From Bacillus sp. ISL-7 (GTDB lineage Bacteria; Bacillota; Bacilli; Bacillales_B; DSM-18226), in the NCBI RefSeq assembly GCF_018613065.1, contig NZ_JAGGQW010000003.1, positions 1-64,000 of the forward strand: 64,000 bases of DNA, read 5' to 3'. The position numbers and the translations under genes are program-made. The notes beneath the pieces were generated by a model that was not told the DNA's origin, did no database searches, and was given only the letters and a program-made list of their open reading frames with translations. Position 1 is the first letter of the stretch, and every line of letters starts with the position of its first letter. Shown in pieces: positions 37,675-46,130 of the stretch.

Positions 37675-37845
37675 ATGCTTATTAGCAGTGGGTTTTACGG
37701 AGCGGATTCTTGGTTGTTTTATAGTATTTTTCATCTGGCATTCGCACCAATCTACTTTATGGCTATTGCTCCCCGTAATATTGATTTTCAAAAGACTTCG
37801 GACATTGCCTTAAGGGACTCTATTTTTGGCACACTTCTTGCATAA
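37675..37845 (+). CDS. Possible small membrane peptide or gene remnant
   Basis: A 56-residue open frame from ATG 37675 to TAA 37843-37845; the frame stays open back to about 37615. The product is hydrophobic with two possible membrane segments (AVFMLISSGFYG and LFYSIFHLAFAPIYFMAIAP). There is no convincing ribosome site, and its last codons are the sigma-54 promoter of the next operon. I do not recognise it. It could be the remains of a decayed membrane-protein gene or chance. Confidence 0.3.
   Translation: MLISSGFYGADSWLFYSIFHLAFAPIYFMAIAPRNIDFQKTSDIALRDSIFGTLLA
37826..37842 (+). promoter_or_regulatory. Sigma-54 (SigL) promoter of the CoA-transferase genes
   Basis: TTGGCACACTTCTTGCA has GG (37828-37829) and GC (37840-37841) separated by exactly 10 nt, as the -24/-12 consensus requires. 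It lies 59 nt before the scoA start. The sigma-54 activator gene at 42020 is the natural partner. Confidence 0.85.
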
Positions 37846-37900
37846 TAAATGTATGTAACTAACACTAATTTCATTTAATTCTTTCAGGAGGTGCGTTGTA

Positions 37901-38560
37901 GTGAATAAAATTATTTCAATAGAGGAAATTTCCTCCATTCTGACAGATGGAATGACCATTATGGCAGGTGGGTTTATGGGGGTAGGTACACCACAACAAC
38001 TGGTAACTGCCCTGCTTGAAGCAGATGTGAAGGATTTAACGCTAATCGCAAATGATACCGCTTTCATAAAAACGGGTGTTGGACCTTTAATTGTAAACAA
38101 ACGAGTAAAGAAGGTAATTGCATCACATATTGGCACAAATCCTGAAACCGGCAAACAAATGATTGCTGGTGAACTGGAAGTGGAACTAGTTCCCCAGGGA
38201 ACACTTGCTGAACGTGTTCGTGCCGGAGGGTCTGGCCTTGGCGGAGTGTTGACTCCCACCGGTGTTGGAACTGTAGTCGAAGAAGGCAAAGAAAAGATCA
38301 CCGTCGATGGCCGTGAATATTTACTCGAAAAACCGCTTCGCGCTGAAGTTGCCATTCTTAAAGCATTTAAAGCAGATAAAGCTGGCAATTTGATTTATCA
38401 TCGTTCGGCCCGGAATTTTAACCCATTGATGGCCTTAGCAGCAGATCTCGTGATTGTTCAAGTAGAACAAATCGTTGAAGTTGGAGAAATTGACCCGGAT
38501 GAAGTAATGACACCCGGAATCTTGGTCGATAAAATTTTCGTTCAGGGAGGTAGTCGATAA
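37901..38560 (+). CDS. scoA: 3-oxoacid CoA-transferase subunit A
   Basis: With subunit B it moves CoA between succinyl- or acetyl-CoA and acetoacetate. The family I CoA-transferase alpha-subunit motif is [18 protein letters not shown], followed by [10 protein letters not shown] and the C-terminal [16 protein letters not shown] 37901 has AGGAGG upstream. The 219 residues fit AtoD/ScoA. It overlaps scoB by one base. The gene set with a GntP-type permease and 3-hydroxybutyrate dehydrogenase matches B. subtilis yxjC-scoAB-yxjF. Confidence 0.92.
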   Translation: MNKIISIEEISSILTDGMTIMAGGFMGVGTPQQLVTALLEADVKDLTLIANDTAFIKTGVGPLIVNKRVKKVIASHIGTNPETGKQMIAGELEVELVPQGTLAERVRAGGSGLGGVLTPTGVGTVVEEGKEKITVDGREYLLEKPLRAEVAILKAFKADKAGNLIYHRSARNFNPLMALAADLVIVQVEQIVEVGEIDPDEVMTPGILVDKIFVQGGSR

Positions 38561-39225
38561 TGATAAAAACGCTAGTGAATCCAAAACAAATGATCGCTGC
38601 TCGTGTTGCGAAGGAATTGCAAGATGGAGATGTAGTTAACCTGGGGATTGGACTGCCGACTATGGTCCCAAACTACCTGCCTGGAAATGTTAACGTCATT
38701 CTCCAATCTGAAAATGGATATATCGGACTCGGTCCTGTAGACGGAGATATTGATCCGGATATGGTTAATGCGGGTGGGCAGCCTTCAGGTATTAATCCAG
38801 GAGGTGCGTTCTTCGACAGCCTTTTCTCATTCGAATTAATCCGTGGAGGACATGTGGACGTAACGGTCCTTGGAGGATTAGAGGTTGATGCGAAAGGCAA
38901 CCTTGCTAACTGGATGGTTCCTGGAAAAATGGTGCCTGGTATGGGTGGAGCAATGGATTTAGTTACTGGAGCAAAGAAAGTTATTGTAGCAATGGAACAT
39001 ATGGCCAAAAACGGATCATCCAAAATATTAGAACAATGTCGATTGCCTTTGACTGGAAAGGGCGTAGTGGACCTGATTGTGACGGAACTAGCGGTCTTTC
39101 GTGTAACAGCTGAAGGATTCGTACTGGAGGAACTTCAAGATGGTGTCGAAATTGATACCGTTAAGGAAAAAACAGAAGCTGCTTTTACGATCAATCCAGC
39201 TATTTTAAAAGAAAAAAACGGTTAA
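38560..39225 (+). CDS. scoB: 3-oxoacid CoA-transferase subunit B
   Basis: Catalytic subunit; the active-site Glu that forms the glutamyl-CoA thioester is in QSENGYIGLGP. Other family blocks are VNLGIGLPTMVPNYLP and NPGGAFFDSLFSFELIRGGH. The 221 residues are standard. Translation is coupled to scoA through the TAATG junction. The product pair activates acetoacetate to acetoacetyl-CoA for thiolysis. Confidence 0.92.
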   Translation: MIKTLVNPKQMIAARVAKELQDGDVVNLGIGLPTMVPNYLPGNVNVILQSENGYIGLGPVDGDIDPDMVNAGGQPSGINPGGAFFDSLFSFELIRGGHVDVTVLGGLEVDAKGNLANWMVPGKMVPGMGGAMDLVTGAKKVIVAMEHMAKNGSSKILEQCRLPLTGKGVVDLIVTELAVFRVTAEGFVLEELQDGVEIDTVKEKTEAAFTINPAILKEKNG

Positions 39226-39607
39226 TTAATATGATAGAAAATGAAAAGTAAATCGAGTTTCATAGATTGCGAGGGATTAGGTATTTATCAAATGCTTTTA
39301 AAGCCAGTGTTTTAAATAAATCGATTCCGAAAAAACGGAAAATTCCGGATTTTCGGAATCTGATCGCACTGAATTTTCCAAATTTACGGAATCATAAACG
39401 AGAGTATAAAGGGTGGTTTTTGGTAACGTATAGTTATAAACTATTAATTTAGTATAATACTTGTATGATAATAAAGAAAATTTAAATTTTTTAGAAACTA
39501 TAACCGATTTTGGCACGGAACTTGCATTTTTTTAAGTGAACTTTAGCCTGTAAACGCTTACCAAGGGGATGCTAAAGCTCATACAAAAAGTAAAAAGGGG
39601 GATTTAA
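39226..39607. promoter_or_regulatory. Regulatory region before the permease gene: sigma-54 promoter, palindromic activator site, cre core
   Basis: A second sigma-54 promoter TTGGCACGGAACTTGCAT is at 39510-39527 (GG and GC 10 nt apart). About 150 nt upstream is a nested inverted repeat: outer GATTCCGAAAA (39323-39333) with TTTTCGGAATC (39350-39360), inner CGGAA with TTCCG, and another TTTACGGAATC around 39380. This is a good candidate upstream activator site. Downstream of the promoter, TGTAAACGCTTAC (39549-39561) matches the cre core exactly. Confidence 0.8.
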
Positions 39608-41047
39608 ATGCAATTATTTATTATTCTTTTGTCACTTGGGCTCTTAATGTTTGTTGCCTACCGAGGATTTTCTGTTATCTTATTTGCTCCGATCTGTGCA
39701 CTTTTAGCTGTTGTACTTGTTGACCCAAGCCATGTTTTACCGTTCTTTTCCGGTGTGTTCATGGAAAAAATGGTCGGATTCATTAAATCATACTTCCCAG
39801 TGTTCCTATTAGGAGCCATTTTTGGAAAAGTAGTTGAAATGTCTGGGATTGCAGAATCCATAGCTAAGACGATTGTCCGTTTGCTTGGTGCAAAACGTGC
39901 GATGCTAACCATTGTATTATTAGGCGCCATATTAACATATAGCGGTGTAAGCTTATTCGTAGCTGTTTTTGCAATTTACCCATTTGCTGCTCAAATGTTC
40001 AGGGAAGCGAATATTCCTAAACGCTTAATTCCCGGAACGATTGCACTTGGTGCGTTCACATTCACTATGGATGCCCTGCCGGGAACACCACAAATTCAGA
40101 ACGTTATACCAATTCAATTCTTTAAAACAGATATTTATGCGGCACCAACACTTGGAATTATCGGGGCTATTTTTGTCTTAACTCTAGGGCTGCTTTATCT
40201 GGAGATGAGAAGGAGAAAGGCAGCAAAAGCTGGGGAAGGTTATTATGGATTTGAAGCCGAAACTGCGGCTGCATTGGATTTGGCGGAATCAAGTCAAAAG
40301 GACGTAACCGTTCCAGATTTAACGACTCATCAATCTGTTTTAAAGCAAATTTTAGCGTTTGTACCGCTTGTGCTGGTAGCTGTTTCAAATAAATTGTTCA
40401 TTACCTACATACCAAAATGGTACCCGAACGGTTTTGATTTTACTGCGATTGGCTTAAAAGCATATACAGTAGATGTTCCTACTGTTGCAGCTATCTGGGC
40501 CATTGAAATGGCCTTAGTCGTGGGGATCGTCACGTCACTTGCCTTCGATTGGAAGCGTGTGACAGTAAACTTTAAAGAAGGACTAAACCTCAGTATTGCC
40601 GGAGCATTGCTTGCAACGATGAATACAGGTGCCGAATACGGTTTTGGCGGTATTATTTCCTCGCTTCCAGGATTTGCAAAAATCAGTGACGGGATTTCTA
40701 GTACCTTTACGAATCCACTTGTTAACGGTGCTGTTACTACAAGTTCACTAGCAGGTATTACAGGCTCTGCCTCTGGTGGTATGGGTATTGCTTTAGGAGC
40801 GATGGCTGATAAATACAATCAGGCAATTACTGCGGCTAATATTCCACCAGAGGTTATGCACCGTGTTGTCGCCATGGCATCCGGTGGTATGGATACACTT
40901 CCACATAACGGTGCCGTCATTACCTTACTCGCCGTTACAGGATTAACACACAAACAATCGTACCGCGACATTTTCGCCGTAACAGTTATTAAAACCATAG
41001 CCGTTTTCTTTGTTATTGGTCTTTACACTTTATTTGGGATTATCTAA
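39608..41047 (+). CDS. GntP-family permease, probably for 3-hydroxybutyrate or acetoacetate
   Basis: Proton-coupled organic-acid importer with about 12 membrane segments over 479 residues. GntP traits include the FTMDALPGTPQIQN stretch and the C-terminal GGMDTLPHNGAVITLLAVTGLTHKQSY. Gluconate transporters share the fold, but the neighbours are ketone-body genes and the B. subtilis counterpart is YxjC. AAAAAGGGGG precedes the ATG. Substrate assignment is by context. Confidence 0.85.
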   Translation: MQLFIILLSLGLLMFVAYRGFSVILFAPICALLAVVLVDPSHVLPFFSGVFMEKMVGFIKSYFPVFLLGAIFGKVVEMSGIAESIAKTIVRLLGAKRAMLTIVLLGAILTYSGVSLFVAVFAIYPFAAQMFREANIPKRLIPGTIALGAFTFTMDALPGTPQIQNVIPIQFFKTDIYAAPTLGIIGAIFVLTLGLLYLEMRRRKAAKAGEGYYGFEAETAAALDLAESSQKDVTVPDLTTHQSVLKQILAFVPLVLVAVSNKLFITYIPKWYPNGFDFTAIGLKAYTVDVPTVAAIWAIEMALVVGIVTSLAFDWKRVTVNFKEGLNLSIAGALLATMNTGAEYGFGGIISSLPGFAKISDGISSTFTNPLVNGAVTTSSLAGITGSASGGMGIALGAMADKYNQAITAANIPPEVMHRVVAMASGGMDTLPHNGAVITLLAVTGLTHKQSYRDIFAVTVIKTIAVFFVIGLYTLFGII

Positions 41048-41104
41048 AGACATTGCGCGTAAATATAGAAGAATAGTTGTCTAGTTATAAAGGAGGATTC
41101 TCGT

Positions 41105-41890
41105 ATGAACAAGTCATTAGAAGGAAAAACAGCATTTATTACAGGATCTGCAAGTGGGATTGGATTAGAAATCGCAAAGGCGTTTGCACAGGAAGGCGCA
41201 AAAGTGGTGATCTCCGATTTAAATGTTGTTAAAAGCGAAGAAGTGGCTGCTGAATTAAGGGAGCAAGGATTTGAAGCATTATCGGCGCCATGTGATGTGA
41301 CCGATGAGGAAGCATTTAAAAATAGTCTTGAGTCAGCTTATAAAACGTTCGGAAGTATTGATATTTTAGTCAATAATGCAGGAATGCAGTATGTATCACC
41401 AATTGAGGAATTTCCGACTGAGAAATTTGAATTACTGGTAAAAATCATGTTAACCGCCCCATTTATTGGGATTAAAAATGTATTCCCAATCATGAAGAAA
41501 CAAGGCTTTGGAAGAGTAATCAATATGGCTTCGATTAATGGTGTAATCGGGTTTGCTGGCAAGGCTGCCTACAATAGTGCCAAACACGGCGTCATTGGTT
41601 TGACAAAGGTTGCAGCATTGGAAGGTGCAGCAGACGGAATCACCGTAAATGCTTTATGTCCTGGTTACGTGGATACACCACTAGTAAGAAATCAATTGGG
41701 AGACTTGGCTAAAACAAGAAATGTCAGCTTAGCCAGTGTGATTGAAGAAGTACTCTTCCCGCTGGTTCCACAAAGAAGGCTATTATCCGTAACAGAAATT
41801 GCTGATTATGCTGTCTTTTTAGCCAGTGATAAAGGTAGAGGCGTTACAGGTCAAGCAGTCATTCTAGATGGCGGCTACACGGCCCAATAG
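41105..41890 (+). CDS. 3-hydroxybutyrate dehydrogenase (SDR family)
   Basis: Oxidises 3-hydroxybutyrate to acetoacetate with NAD. The short-chain dehydrogenase pattern is complete: GSASGIGLEIA cofactor loop, NNAGMQYVSP, catalytic Ser in NMASINGV and the Tyr-Lys pair in YNSAKHG. CPGYVDTPLVRNQ is typical of hydroxybutyrate dehydrogenases. The 261 residues fit. It lies 57 nt after the permease, supporting one transcript. The CoA-transferase would act next on the acetoacetate. Confidence 0.92.
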   Translation: MNKSLEGKTAFITGSASGIGLEIAKAFAQEGAKVVISDLNVVKSEEVAAELREQGFEALSAPCDVTDEEAFKNSLESAYKTFGSIDILVNNAGMQYVSPIEEFPTEKFELLVKIMLTAPFIGIKNVFPIMKKQGFGRVINMASINGVIGFAGKAAYNSAKHGVIGLTKVAALEGAADGITVNALCPGYVDTPLVRNQLGDLAKTRNVSLASVIEEVLFPLVPQRRLLSVTEIADYAVFLASDKGRGVTGQAVILDGGYTAQ

Positions 41891-41902
41891 TTCCAAATAG
41901 AG

Positions 41903-41932
41903 AATCCTATTCGATTGTTCGAATAGGATTTT
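41903..41932 (+). terminator. Terminator after the hydroxybutyrate dehydrogenase gene
   Basis: Perfect 11-bp arms AATCCTATTCG (41903-41913) and CGAATAGGATT (41920-41930), 6-nt loop, then TTC. Confidence 0.7.
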
Positions 41933-42019
41933 CATATTGTATGAAAATGCCTCCATTCACTCAAATCAACGTACTCGTTTGGTATAATTATAATATCTAA
42001 GGTGTAGAGGTGGAAAAGA

Positions 42020-43441
42020 ATGTACCAAGGATTTGAGAATATCCCCAATAAATGGCATGAGCAAATGATTCATCTATTAGCAGAACGAATCGTAGTCGTC
42101 GATCATGATGGGACTATTCTTTATATAAATGAGGCATATTGTGAGTTTTTAGGAACGACTGTTAAAGATGCTGTCAACCGGCCTGTACAAGAGGTCATTG
42201 AAAATTCTCGCATGCACATTGTCGTCAAAACAGGACAAAAAGAACTTGCTGCTCTTCATCCGATTAATGGAAGTGAAATGATTGCAAACCGTTTCCCAAT
42301 CATTGAGGATGGTAAAATCGTCGGGGCGGTGGGAACTGTCATGTTCCGTACCCCTGAGGAATGGCGGATGTATAAAACAAAAATCCAGGGGCTAGTTGAA
42401 GAATTAAAGTATTATAAAACAAAACTGGAAAAAGAGCTGAAAAGTAAGTACCAATTCAATGATTTAATTGGAAAGAGCTCTACTTTTCTAGCAACCAAAA
42501 AACTAGCAGAAAGAATATCAGGAAGCAACTCATCCGTTTTATTGATCGGGGATTCTGGCACGGGCAAGGAATTATTCGCACATGCCATTCATAATAGCAG
42601 CATGCGTGCCTCCTTACCCTTTGTTGCGATCAATTGTGCTTCAATACCTGAACATTTACTAGAATCGGAACTGTTTGGTTATGATGACGGTGCGTTTACA
42701 GGAGCAAAGAAAGGCGGAAAGAAGGGGCAGTTCGAAATTGCCAACAATGGTACACTTTTTCTAGATGAAATAGGCGACATGCCACTTTCGATGCAAAGTA
42801 AGCTTTTGAGGGTGCTGCAGGAAAAAGAGATTCAGCGAGTCGGAGGTCAAAAGTCTATTACAGTAGATGTGCGAATCATTGCAGCAACACACCGGGATTT
42901 AGAGAAACTGGTGGAAGAAGGAAAGTTTCGTAAGGATTTGTATTATCGATTAAATGTTATCAAAATAGAAATTCCCCCTCTTAGAGAACGAAAAGAGGAT
43001 ATTCCGCTAATCTCTAAAAGCTTATTGAAGAAGTTAGAGGGGAAATTTTACCGCAAAGGAATTGAGCTATCTACTGTGGTAAAAGAGAGACTAATGGAGC
43101 ATTCATGGCCGGGAAACATCCGGGAACTTGAGAATGTCTTGGAACGATCCATCAATGTTCTGGATGGGAAAACGATTGAAATGGTCCACCTGCCATTATA
43201 CTTACGTGACATGGAACCGGAGACTAACTTTGTTAAGGGAGCTAATACCAAGAATCTTGAGACGACGCCAAAACCGCTATTACCGATTTTCTCATTGAAA
43301 GAAACACTTGCTCATGCCGAGAAGAAAGCCATTTTAAATGCATTAGAGGTGACAAATGGCAATAAGCTGGAGGCTGCTAAACTACTGGAAATTGGGAAAA
43401 CTAGTTTCTATGAAAAATGTAAATTGTATGCTATTAGATAG
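42020..43441 (+). CDS. Sigma-54-dependent activator with PAS sensor domain
   Basis: Enhancer-binding protein that opens sigma-54 promoters by ATP hydrolysis. An N-terminal PAS domain (about residues 10-115) and a linker helix lead to the AAA+ domain with Walker A GDSGTGKE, the sigma-54 contact loop GAFTGA at residues 224-229 and LFLDEIGD. The C-terminal Fis-type helix-turn-helix contains GNKLEAAKLLEIGKTSFYEK. The 473 residues match the BkdR/RocR/AcoR style. It is the likely activator of the two promoters at 37826 and 39510, with the small-molecule signal perceived by PAS. Its own promoter looks sigma-A-like (TATAAT near 41990). Confidence 0.92.
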   Translation: MYQGFENIPNKWHEQMIHLLAERIVVVDHDGTILYINEAYCEFLGTTVKDAVNRPVQEVIENSRMHIVVKTGQKELAALHPINGSEMIANRFPIIEDGKIVGAVGTVMFRTPEEWRMYKTKIQGLVEELKYYKTKLEKELKSKYQFNDLIGKSSTFLATKKLAERISGSNSSVLLIGDSGTGKELFAHAIHNSSMRASLPFVAINCASIPEHLLESELFGYDDGAFTGAKKGGKKGQFEIANNGTLFLDEIGDMPLSMQSKLLRVLQEKEIQRVGGQKSITVDVRIIAATHRDLEKLVEEGKFRKDLYYRLNVIKIEIPPLRERKEDIPLISKSLLKKLEGKFYRKGIELSTVVKERLMEHSWPGNIRELENVLERSINVLDGKTIEMVHLPLYLRDMEPETNFVKGANTKNLETTPKPLLPIFSLKETLAHAEKKAILNALEVTNGNKLEAAKLLEIGKTSFYEKCKLYAIR

Positions 43442-43511
43442 TAACAATAATTAATTTGGGACTTCATTTCCAACTCCAAAAGAGTAGGTGGAAGTAAGTC
43501 GATCTTGTTAG

Positions 43512-43561
43512 GGTGTCAGGCACCGGCCGTGGACAAATGTCCACGGCTGGTGCCTGACACC
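43512..43561. repeat. 50-bp nested palindromic repeat, copy 3
   Basis: Outer arms as in the other copies; inner arms GCCGTGGACA and TGTCCACGGC differ by compensatory changes that keep the pairing. It is 70 nt after the sigma-54 activator stop, followed by CTTTTTT. Confidence 0.92.
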
Positions 43562-43683
43562 TTTTTTAAGCTATTCTTTATTGGCAGTTCATATTCAATT
43601 CATATATTCTTTGTATAATCGAGTTTGTAATTGAGAATGTAGACTTGAAATTAATGTGACCTTTAGAAGGGATGTAAATATAT

Positions 43684-45432
43684 ATGACGGAAGTGAAGAT
43701 AGAGAAGGGCTGGCGCCAATTTATTCGATTGGTTCAACATACCAACCCATCTAAATTGCTCCTTGGTATCGCTCTTTTATTAAGTTTAGGTACCACAATA
43801 GTGGGGCTATTGGTCCCGCTGTTTACAAAAAATCTTATTAATGATTTTTCGATTAGCTCTTTAAGTACGGGTAGGATTCTTCTTCTTGTTACTGCGCTTT
43901 TAATTCAAGCAGTGGCTAGCGGGATATCCATCTATTTATTAAATCATCTCGGCCAATCTGTTGTGGCCGGGATTCGAGACCGTTTATGGAAAAAGCTGCT
44001 CGTCTTACCGGTACCGTTTTATGATGAAAATCAAACCGGCGAAACCGTCAGTAGAATGACCAATGATACAGCGGTGGTCAAAGGATTAATTACCGATCAT
44101 CTCGCCAATTTCCTATCAGGAACGATTTCCATCATTGGTTCGATTGTTGTTTTGCTGCTATTGGATTGGAAAATGGCTTTGCTCATGTTTATAGCACTGC
44201 CGCTTGCAGCAGTTATATTAATGACACTTGGAAGAAAGATGCATCAGGTGCCAAAAGGGATGCAAACCGAAACAGCACGTTTTACCTCAGTTCTCCAGCA
44301 AGTTTTATCAGAAATACGATTAGTCAAAGCTTCCAACGCCGAGGCAATCGAGTATAAGAATGGTAAAAACGGGATCACACAATTGTTTCAATATGGGTTG
44401 AAAGAGGCGAAGATTCAAGCATTAATCTCACCCCTGATTGGTTTAGTAATCATGGTATTACTAGTCGTCATTCTAGGTTACGGTGGAATGAGGGTATCAT
44501 CAGGTGCATTAATGGCGGGTGATTTAGTTGCCTTTATTATGTATCTGTTTCAAATCGTCATGCCAATGGGGCAATTAGCCGCCTTCTTTACCCAATTTCA
44601 AAAAGCAACCGGTGCCACAGAACGAATTATCACCATCATGGATATGAACGAGGAAGAAGACCATTCGAATCAGGATGTTCATAATGTGAATCAATCGATC
44701 ACTGTAGAGGATCTGAACTATTCTTATAAAAATGGGGAAGACGTACTTAAGAATATTAGCTTTTCCGCAGAAGCAGGCAAGGTGACTGCGATTGTCGGTC
44801 CAAGCGGGAGCGGAAAAACGACCCTATTTTCTTTATTGGAGCGTTATTATCAACCGCAACAAGGCGCAATTCGTCTGGGGCAAGAACCGATTAATCAATT
44901 CTCCCTGTTTTCCTGGAGAAGTCAAATTGGCTATGTATCACAGGAAAGCCCGATTATTGTGGGAACGATTCGTGATAATATTTGTTACGGAATGGATAAA
45001 AAAATTGAGCAGGCAGATATCGAAAGGGTGGCAAAAATGGCCTTTGCGGACCAATTTATTGCGGAACTGCCAAGCGGGTATGATACAGAAGTTGGTGAAA
45101 GAGGAATAAAATTATCGGGTGGGCAGCGACAGAGGATTGCGATTGCTCGTGCCTTTTTAAGGGACCCCCAAATTTTAATGTTAGATGAAGCAACTTCCAG
45201 TCTTGACAGCAAATCAGAACGTGTTGTTCAACAGGCATTGCAAAATTTAATGAAGGGAAGAACCACCCTCGTAATTGCGCATCGTCTGTCAACGGTGATC
45301 GATTCTGATCAAATTATCTTTTTGGATAAAGGGAAAATTACCGGAAGCGGTACACATGAACAACTTTTAAGAACTCACTCCTTGTATCGTGAATTTGCCG
45401 AGCAGCAATTACGGATCAACGAACCTGCTTAA
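43684..45432 (+). CDS. ABC exporter half-transporter (BmrA/MsbA type)
   Basis: Homodimeric efflux pump fusing a membrane and an ATPase domain. The six-helix exporter domain spans about residues 15-320. The nucleotide-binding domain has Walker A GPSGSGKT, Q-loop YVSQESP, signature LSGGQRQR, Walker B ILMLDEATSSLD and the H-loop IAHRLST. The 582 residues match BmrA. It is followed 23 nt later by a two-component system that probably senses its substrate, a layout seen with antibiotic-responsive pumps. The exported compound is unknown. Confidence 0.92.
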   Translation: MTEVKIEKGWRQFIRLVQHTNPSKLLLGIALLLSLGTTIVGLLVPLFTKNLINDFSISSLSTGRILLLVTALLIQAVASGISIYLLNHLGQSVVAGIRDRLWKKLLVLPVPFYDENQTGETVSRMTNDTAVVKGLITDHLANFLSGTISIIGSIVVLLLLDWKMALLMFIALPLAAVILMTLGRKMHQVPKGMQTETARFTSVLQQVLSEIRLVKASNAEAIEYKNGKNGITQLFQYGLKEAKIQALISPLIGLVIMVLLVVILGYGGMRVSSGALMAGDLVAFIMYLFQIVMPMGQLAAFFTQFQKATGATERIITIMDMNEEEDHSNQDVHNVNQSITVEDLNYSYKNGEDVLKNISFSAEAGKVTAIVGPSGSGKTTLFSLLERYYQPQQGAIRLGQEPINQFSLFSWRSQIGYVSQESPIIVGTIRDNICYGMDKKIEQADIERVAKMAFADQFIAELPSGYDTEVGERGIKLSGGQRQRIAIARAFLRDPQILMLDEATSSLDSKSERVVQQALQNLMKGRTTLVIAHRLSTVIDSDQIIFLDKGKITGSGTHEQLLRTHSLYREFAEQQLRINEPA

Positions 45433-45455
45433 TAGAAGGAAAGGAATGAGGATGA

Positions 45456-46130
45456 ATGACAAAAGTTCTAATGGTCGATGATGATGCCAATATTCGCGAA
45501 CTAATCCAACTTTTTTTAAAAAAAGAAGGATTCGAACTTTATGAGGCATCAGATGGTGTAATGGCATTACAACTGATGGAAAAAGTAAAGATGGATTTAG
45601 CGATCATTGATATTATGATGCCAAATATGGATGGCTGGGAATTATGCAAAGAGCTGCGGGAATTTAGTGATATTCCCATCTTAATGCTGACCGCCAAAGG
45701 GGAAACAACACAAAAGCTGAAAGGATTCGAGTTGGGAGCGGACGATTATCTAGTTAAACCCTTTGACCCAATGGAGTTAACCGCTCGAGTTAAAGCATTA
45801 TTAAAACGGTATAATATAACGGTTTCGCAAACGATTACGATTAATGAATTTAAATTGAATCGAAAAACACATGAAATTTCTTTTAAAAATAAGGAGTATA
45901 CGATTCCGTTGAAGGAATTCGAGCTGTTGTTTAAACTGGCCAGCTATCCTGGAAAGACGTTTTCACGAGAGGTGCTCATCGAAGACATTTGGGGCTATGA
46001 CTATGGAGGAGACGAACGAACGGTAGATGTTCATATTAAAAGGTTAAGAGAGCGGTTTCCAGAAAGAGAATTCCCGTTCCGGATTCAGACGATTTGGGGA
46101 TTAGGCTACCGCTTTGAGGTAAAATCATGA
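45456..46130 (+). CDS. OmpR-family response regulator
   Basis: Phosphorylation-controlled DNA-binding regulator. The receiver has DDD near residue 9, phospho-acceptor Asp52 in IIDIMMP, Thr in LTAKGE and Lys in VKPF. The C-terminal winged helix reads SYPGKTFSREVLIEDIWGYDYGGDERTVDVHIKRLRERF and ends IWGLGYRF. The 224 residues are standard. It overlaps the kinase gene by ATGA and probably controls the exporter operon. Confidence 0.92.
   Translation: MTKVLMVDDDANIRELIQLFLKKEGFELYEASDGVMALQLMEKVKMDLAIIDIMMPNMDGWELCKELREFSDIPILMLTAKGETTQKLKGFELGADDYLVKPFDPMELTARVKALLKRYNITVSQTITINEFKLNRKTHEISFKNKEYTIPLKEFELLFKLASYPGKTFSREVLIEDIWGYDYGGDERTVDVHIKRLRERFPEREFPFRIQTIWGLGYRFEVKS

Noticed and set aside
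37810..38388. 192-codon minus-strand frame over scoA
   Set aside because: It is antisense to conserved CoA-transferase motifs and extends across the sigma-54 promoter.
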